Shown here: positions 59,690 to 64,000 of the stretch, in pieces
How the letters are laid out: every line of letters starts with the position of its first letter
Position numbering within the stretch: the stretch's first letter is position 1
Assembly: GCA_963277665.1 (NCBI GenBank)
Contig: OY728128.1
Span: 1,870,242,988-1,870,306,987 of the forward strand
Source: Viscum album
Taxonomy: Eukaryota > Streptophyta > Magnoliopsida > Santalales > Viscaceae
Reading direction: 5' to 3'
Length of the DNA: 64,000 bases
Made by a program: the position numbers and the translations under genes
The notes under the pieces: model-generated
The model's database searches: none
What the model was told of the DNA's origin: nothing
What the model saw: only the letters and a program-made list of their open reading frames with translations

Positions 59690-60202
59690 GATTCATAGAG
59701 GGAAAAAATAATATAGGACAGGAGAATAATTCCTAAAAATAATCTTGCAGTCATCAATTAGGGACCACAATTTAGTGTAATAAACCAGAATATTATCAGA
59801 TATGTGTTTCCTAGCTAACATGTTAGTCACAAAATTCTCTTCTCTCCAATAATTTCTAACAAGAAATTTTTTCTTTATATAAGTCATGAAATACTTGAAA
59901 ATATAAACAAGCTCCCAGATAACATCAACATTATCTTAGATAAAATTTATCATCATAGTAGAAGTAGATTCAAGCTTTGAAATTTGGATGTTAAAGAACC
60001 TACAAAAGGAATGACCTATGTCTAATGATTTATCCTCTTTAGCCAAAGATTTACCTATTCTAATAGAGGAACTGAAACCCAAGAGAATAGAACCCCTACT
60101 GTTTTGATCTATCCTACCTCATCTCATCTCCCCTTCTAGACAAGAGCCCTCCACATCTATTTCTACCCTCATGCATGGGGGAATCCATTTGACCCAACTT
60201 CC
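59690..60202 (-). pseudogene. RNase H-like (RVT_3) C-terminus of a LINE-type element
   Basis: Essentially one minus-strand frame from 60202 to 59693 with two in-frame stops. It reads WVKWIPPCMRVEIDVEGS, later SIRIGKSLAKEDKSL and DIGHSFCRFFNIQISKLES, then NVDVIWEL. It ends KKKFLVRNYWREENFVTNML followed by ARKH. This follows the plant RVT_3 layout: W.PP...K.N.DGS, (G)..G..R...G, a GFSR-like block, (A)E...(D)..(V)V, and H..RE.N.VAD.LA. The first catalytic Asp (DGS) reads Glu and the VAD Asp is replaced. The family is typical of L1-type LINEs and of RNase H-like genes. I favour a LINE because only this end is present. The region upstream (60203-60900) yielded no RT motif. Confidence 0.7.
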
Positions 60203-61618
60203 ATTATTAGTTCAACATATGATCATTTTGGAGAAGAATCAAGGTAAAAATATTTCCAAGGATACATAATGTCCAACATTCTTTATCAGTACCCCAACCT
60301 CAATCACAAGAAACATCACCCACTCTTAAAGATGAATTCTATAAATCATAACAACATTACTTTATTTGTTTCTCACCTCAAAATGGAGTCAACAAGAAGA
60401 TGAAAATATCATACCGTGAACCTGAAGCTTTATCCCAAAATGTCTTGACCCCCAATCCTAACCGTTAATCATATCCTTCTTGGAGCCACAAAGATTGATA
60501 AAATTCAACCCCCACTACATGTAGTTCCAGACCTCCTTGTCCAAGCCACCATGGAGAAAACATGTTTTGTCATTTCCTATGGTAGCCTAGAATTATAATC
60601 ATTTAAGTGGAGGATCACTTTCTTCCTCAAGATATTTTATTAAAAATAATTAATTGAATTTGGGAAGGAATTATCAAATTCATTGATTTATTATAGTATA
60701 TAACAATTAAATTTCCCATAATTAAATTATTAGAAGTCATGTTCGATATTTAAAAGATACATAAATGTAGTTAAAATTGAAATAGAATAATAAATGATAA
60801 AAATAATTAGGTATCTTCTACATCGATTTGATCTATCTCGATCTCTATTTTAAATGCTTTTTTCTTCCTTATTAATTTTTTTTCTTGTGTTCAATGAATT
60901 ATCCTTCTTCTCTTATCCTCCTCTATAATTCAGTTTGTATAGTTGGTGTCACCCGAAATTTAGTTTAAATTCTAATTGATCGGTCCCACCAAATGTGTAT
61001 AAATTAATTTTATTTCATTCATTTTTTCATGGGTCACAAAACTCAAGCACAAAAATAACTTAATATTCTTGTAATCTCTCAGAATGTGGTATCCTTCTTT
61101 ACTCTCCAATTTACATAATCTTAACTCTCTTCAAATTGAATACACTCTTGAATTATGTCACAAAATTACAAAAGATTCCTCTAAAATACATTAATATTTC
61201 ACTACATCTCTTATTACATGTTACTTCAAGAACTCAAGTGTCAATGAAAACAAATGTCTACTTCAAAATCCTTAATCACAATGCCCTTGAAACATCACCA
61301 TATACACAGTCTGTAACATTGGATTGACAGCTTCCCAACACAAGTCAAAGTAATTCACAATTTAAAATCTTGGTCTTACATAATCAAACTCAATCCCATC
61401 ATAATATAAAATCCACTAGAACCCTATCTCTATTGATGAAAAAAATTGAAAACCTAGTGTGTATTTTCTTGCTACTTTTTAATATGAAAATCTTTAAACT
61501 ACAAAAGAATTTGTGCCTTCAAAATCGCAATCCTACATATAGATAATGTAGAGAACTTACCCACTGGGGCCTGCATGGATGGTTAGATGATGAGACACAA
61601 CATCTAGAGTAATTAACA
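60203..61618. other. Region without recognised genes
   Basis: AT-rich sequence. A TGTCACCCGAAATTTAG string at 60946 resembles the start of an LTR and could mark the left edge of the LTR-like material further right. An open frame at 61136-61327 has no motif. Confidence 0.4.
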
Positions 61619-61855
61619 TGCATTTAACAACCTCTAAGAAATAACAAAAATTTCTAAAACATAATCTGAAAAGAAAGTCAGAAAATAGAAATCTATATAG
61701 AAGAGATTCCTCTAGTTGACAATAATTAAGAATGTAAATGATGATAGAGTTGAACACAAGATATCCATGACCCGACCAATGTATGTGGTCAAGAAGAGCT
61801 GGGTATTATCAATTCTCCTTTGTAATTTATGTAAAATTGTATGTCATCTTCATAA
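61619..61855 (+). repeat. Direct repeat, left copy (offset 2145 bp)
   Basis: It matches 63764-64000 with roughly 90 % identity and no net length change. Shared blocks are CATTTAACAACCTCTAAGAA, ACATAATCTGAAAAGAAAGT, CCGACCAATGTATGTGGTCA and TTTGTAATTTATGTA. The right copy runs off the window end, so the full repeat length is not known. Confidence 0.9.
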
Positions 61856-61999
61856 GACACAACCCATGTGTTAAAATCCCATACAGGGGGGAACTATATA
61901 CAAACCCAATATGATTCCCTGAAATATGAAAGGGGACAAATATGAGACATGATATAATTAGACATCTAAACCCATAAAAAGAGAGAAACATAACCCAAC

Positions 62000-63550
62000 A
62001 AAAAATTTATATGCTCATAAAAGAAACCTTGATGAGAGAGAAATTTGATGTTAATCTTATGTCCCAACCCAAGAAAAGTGTCTACCATCATTTCCAAAGG
62101 TCCATCAATGATTCTCAAAATATTTTGTGTCTTCATAAAGAGGTAATTGTGTGGACCCACACCATTCCACTATGTCGCACAATAAAGGTGGTAAAATATC
62201 TTGATAGAGGCCCAATGACCAGGTATGATAATAGGGTTCCACCCTATAGATGGATAAAGGATCCACAACCTAGTTCATTGGGGGCTTCCACTCTATAGGT
62301 AGAACAACTATGAATAGACATAGCTTGGCGTTTTTACTCTATAGATAGATAGAGTACCCATTTCCTAATCTATTATGTGGGTTATAATATGTAGGTAGAT
62401 GAACCATTCCCTAAAAAATAAAGGATATGCTCTATAGATTGAGGAACCATGCCCTATCCTAGTAAGAGGGTTTGACTCTGTGGATAGGGGACCCATTCCA
62501 ATTCATGTTAGGATGGATCGACTCTTTGGAGAGAGGAAAAATCCCATTTCCTAGATGAAGTGATCCACTATGATGTTCATCTCTTATAGCTTCCATCATC
62601 GACCACGACCTAAATAATATTCAAGATCATAATATCTATTATAGTATCTCAAAATCCACTATTAAGTCCACCGTCATGTTCTACATAAAACATATTAGGA
62701 TTGTATACTCATGGAACAAAATCTTAGTCCAAACAATGGAGATATGAATGATAAAAGATTCCTAAATGAGTGAATAGCGTGTGAGAGAGACAAACAACAT
62801 GTGGTCCAATTATATAGGTTGTACATGTTAGTTCCAACACATAGATCACTAACAGTGTAGTAATGCATAGTATGTAAGGTATTGCATGGCCTGTCTCAAC
62901 CTCCTGGGGCTAAGATGTGTTGTCTTGGTTGTGATCATCTCTTTCAAGCCATGTTAATGTACAGTAGCCATGCGAAAATACATGTTATGTTCCCCACCCA
63001 ACATGGAATATTGGGCCACATGTGATATTTATAATTTACTCCATATACATGCTAATTCATTCAACTAATGTTCACATTACATGTGTCCCTCCACATGATG
63101 TGTGATAATAAACGCCATAGTGAAACCCTAGCAATATCAGAATATAGACTACATGGTGTGTTTTATTCGGATTACACAGTGTTTAGTAAGGTTTTTCATA
63201 GATAGTGATATATGATCTTCACTCTTCATATATTTTTCTCCTACCACTAAATATACCATTTTACCACCTAAAATGGTGGAAAAGACATCCAACTTTTTAT
63301 TTCATCCATCTTTTGGAAGGAAATTAGAATCTTGTTCTCCCGCAATAAGAATGCATGCTACGATGTGTCTTCCGTCCAACTACCCTCTCTTCATTAGATC
63401 CTAGATCCATGAATCCATCAAAAACATCCAAAGATTCATCCATATTCTTCTTATATTTTCAAACTATCTAACGCATATGAATCCACCACAAATTCAGGGG
63501 TTTGATCATGCTTGAATCCTCCTAGCAATGTTGAACTGTCACCCCATTTT
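62000..63550 (-). repeat. LTR fragment related to element 2
   Basis: It contains a minisatellite of the element 2 type followed by sequence matching the element 2 LTR around the element 3 insertion site. GTCCACCGTCATGTTCTACA (62668) compares with GCCACCATAAAATTCTATA (17802) and GCCACCATCCTGTTCTGTG (23766). Further on, ACAAACAACATGTGGTCC (62790) resembles the corresponding stretch after 34030. The similarity is weaker than between the two LTRs of element 2, so it is a diverged family member or an older copy. Same orientation as element 2. Confidence 0.55.
62195..62560. repeat. Minisatellite related to that of element 2 LTRs
   Basis: About seven degenerate units of 43-50 bp, each with a CTCTATAG(A/G)T(A/T)GA-like block followed by GGA.CCA..CCCTA-like sequence. 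The blocks fall at about 62242, 62290, 62337, 62385, 62432, 62476 and 62520. Unit content and order resemble the arrays at 17040-17560 and 22990-23490, with C/T-rich divergence. Confidence 0.65.
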
Positions 63551-64000
63551 CCAATGATGAATAATGTGAAAAAGTATTATAAAAAATCATAAAAAAGAAT
63601 AAAAAATATTTTCCCAATCATTATTAAGACACATATATTAATTAGGGATATATGCAGTGCGTCATATGGCACAACAAAAATAAAAAATTGAATAAAAATT
63701 TTAAATCTGATATGTGGCCTCATGTAAAATATTATCTATTCATAGATAGAATAATAATAACCATTCATTTAACAACCTCTAAGAAATAAAAAAGAGTTTT
63801 AAAACATAATCTGAAAAGAAAGTGGGAAAATACATACCTAACTAGAAGATATTCCCCTAGTTGAAAGTAATTAGGAATGTAAATGATGATTGAGCCAAAC
63901 ACAAGATATACAAGAACCGACCAATGTATGTGGTCAAGAAGAGATGGGTATCATCGATGATCCTTTGTAATTTATGTAGAACTGTATGTCATCTTCATAA
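63551..64000 (+). repeat. AT-rich tail and right copy of the direct repeat (cut by window end)
   Basis: 63551-63763 is AT-rich with no feature seen. From 63764 to the end of the window the sequence repeats 61619-61855 and is still matching at base 64000. Confidence 0.85.

Noticed and set aside
1..64000. tRNA, rRNA or organelle-derived genes
   Set aside because: No cloverleaf-compatible stretch, rRNA core or plastid/mitochondrial gene sequence was recognised on either strand by eye.

Overview
The window looks like nuclear DNA of a land plant, most likely an angiosperm with a large, repeat-rich genome. It is very AT-rich and I find no intact host gene, tRNA, rRNA or CRISPR array. What can be recognised are plant transposable elements in various stages of decay. 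There are Ty3/gypsy-type LTR retrotransposons with primer-binding sites resembling the 3' end of initiator-Met tRNA (TGGTATCAGAG...). There is also a CACTA (En/Spm) DNA transposon with a plant Ulp1-type gene, and a LINE-type RNase H remnant. The sequence does not identify the species.

Layout. 1-4574: AT-rich, no recognisable gene. 4575-15113: LTR element 1, minus strand, with decayed gag, reverse transcriptase and integrase. Its 5' LTR is about 3.5 kb and its 3' LTR is truncated. 15702-35186: LTR element 2, also minus strand, with LTRs of about 3.35 kb, a 2.6 kb interior holding only a gag remnant, and a ~50 bp minisatellite inside each LTR. Element 3 (23826-33951, plus strand) is inserted in the 5' LTR of element 2. 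It is flanked by a perfect ATTTG target duplication. Its 3.57 and 3.59 kb LTRs enclose a 2.97 kb interior without pol, the architecture of a large retrotransposon derivative (LARD). 35848-40513: a very large, recent inverted duplication with two 1.62 kb arms about 1-1.5 % different and a 1.38 kb spacer. Its outer right junction carries two short segments copied from the spacer. 40514-47247: AT-rich, no recognisable gene. 47248-56563: a 9.3 kb CACTA element with subterminal repeats, exons of a transposon gene (En/Spm-type segment, DUF8039-like segment, Ulp1 peptidase) and an internal array of eight ~179 bp repeats with an A-B-C-A-B-C-C-C order. 56564-64000: a Ty3/gypsy integrase fragment, a minus-strand RNase H (RVT_3) fragment, a minisatellite-bearing fragment related to the LTR of element 2, and a direct repeat with a 2145 bp offset that runs off the window.

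The genes do not form a pathway. The window records transposition, nested insertion, target-site duplication and break-repair rearrangement. Element 2 carries gag without pol and element 3 carries neither, so both would have depended on enzymes supplied by other elements. The strongest observations for follow-up are the inverted duplication with templated junction fillers, the higher-order repeat inside the CACTA element, and the nested LARD-like insertion. All domain calls were made by eye from translated motifs; no database search was run.
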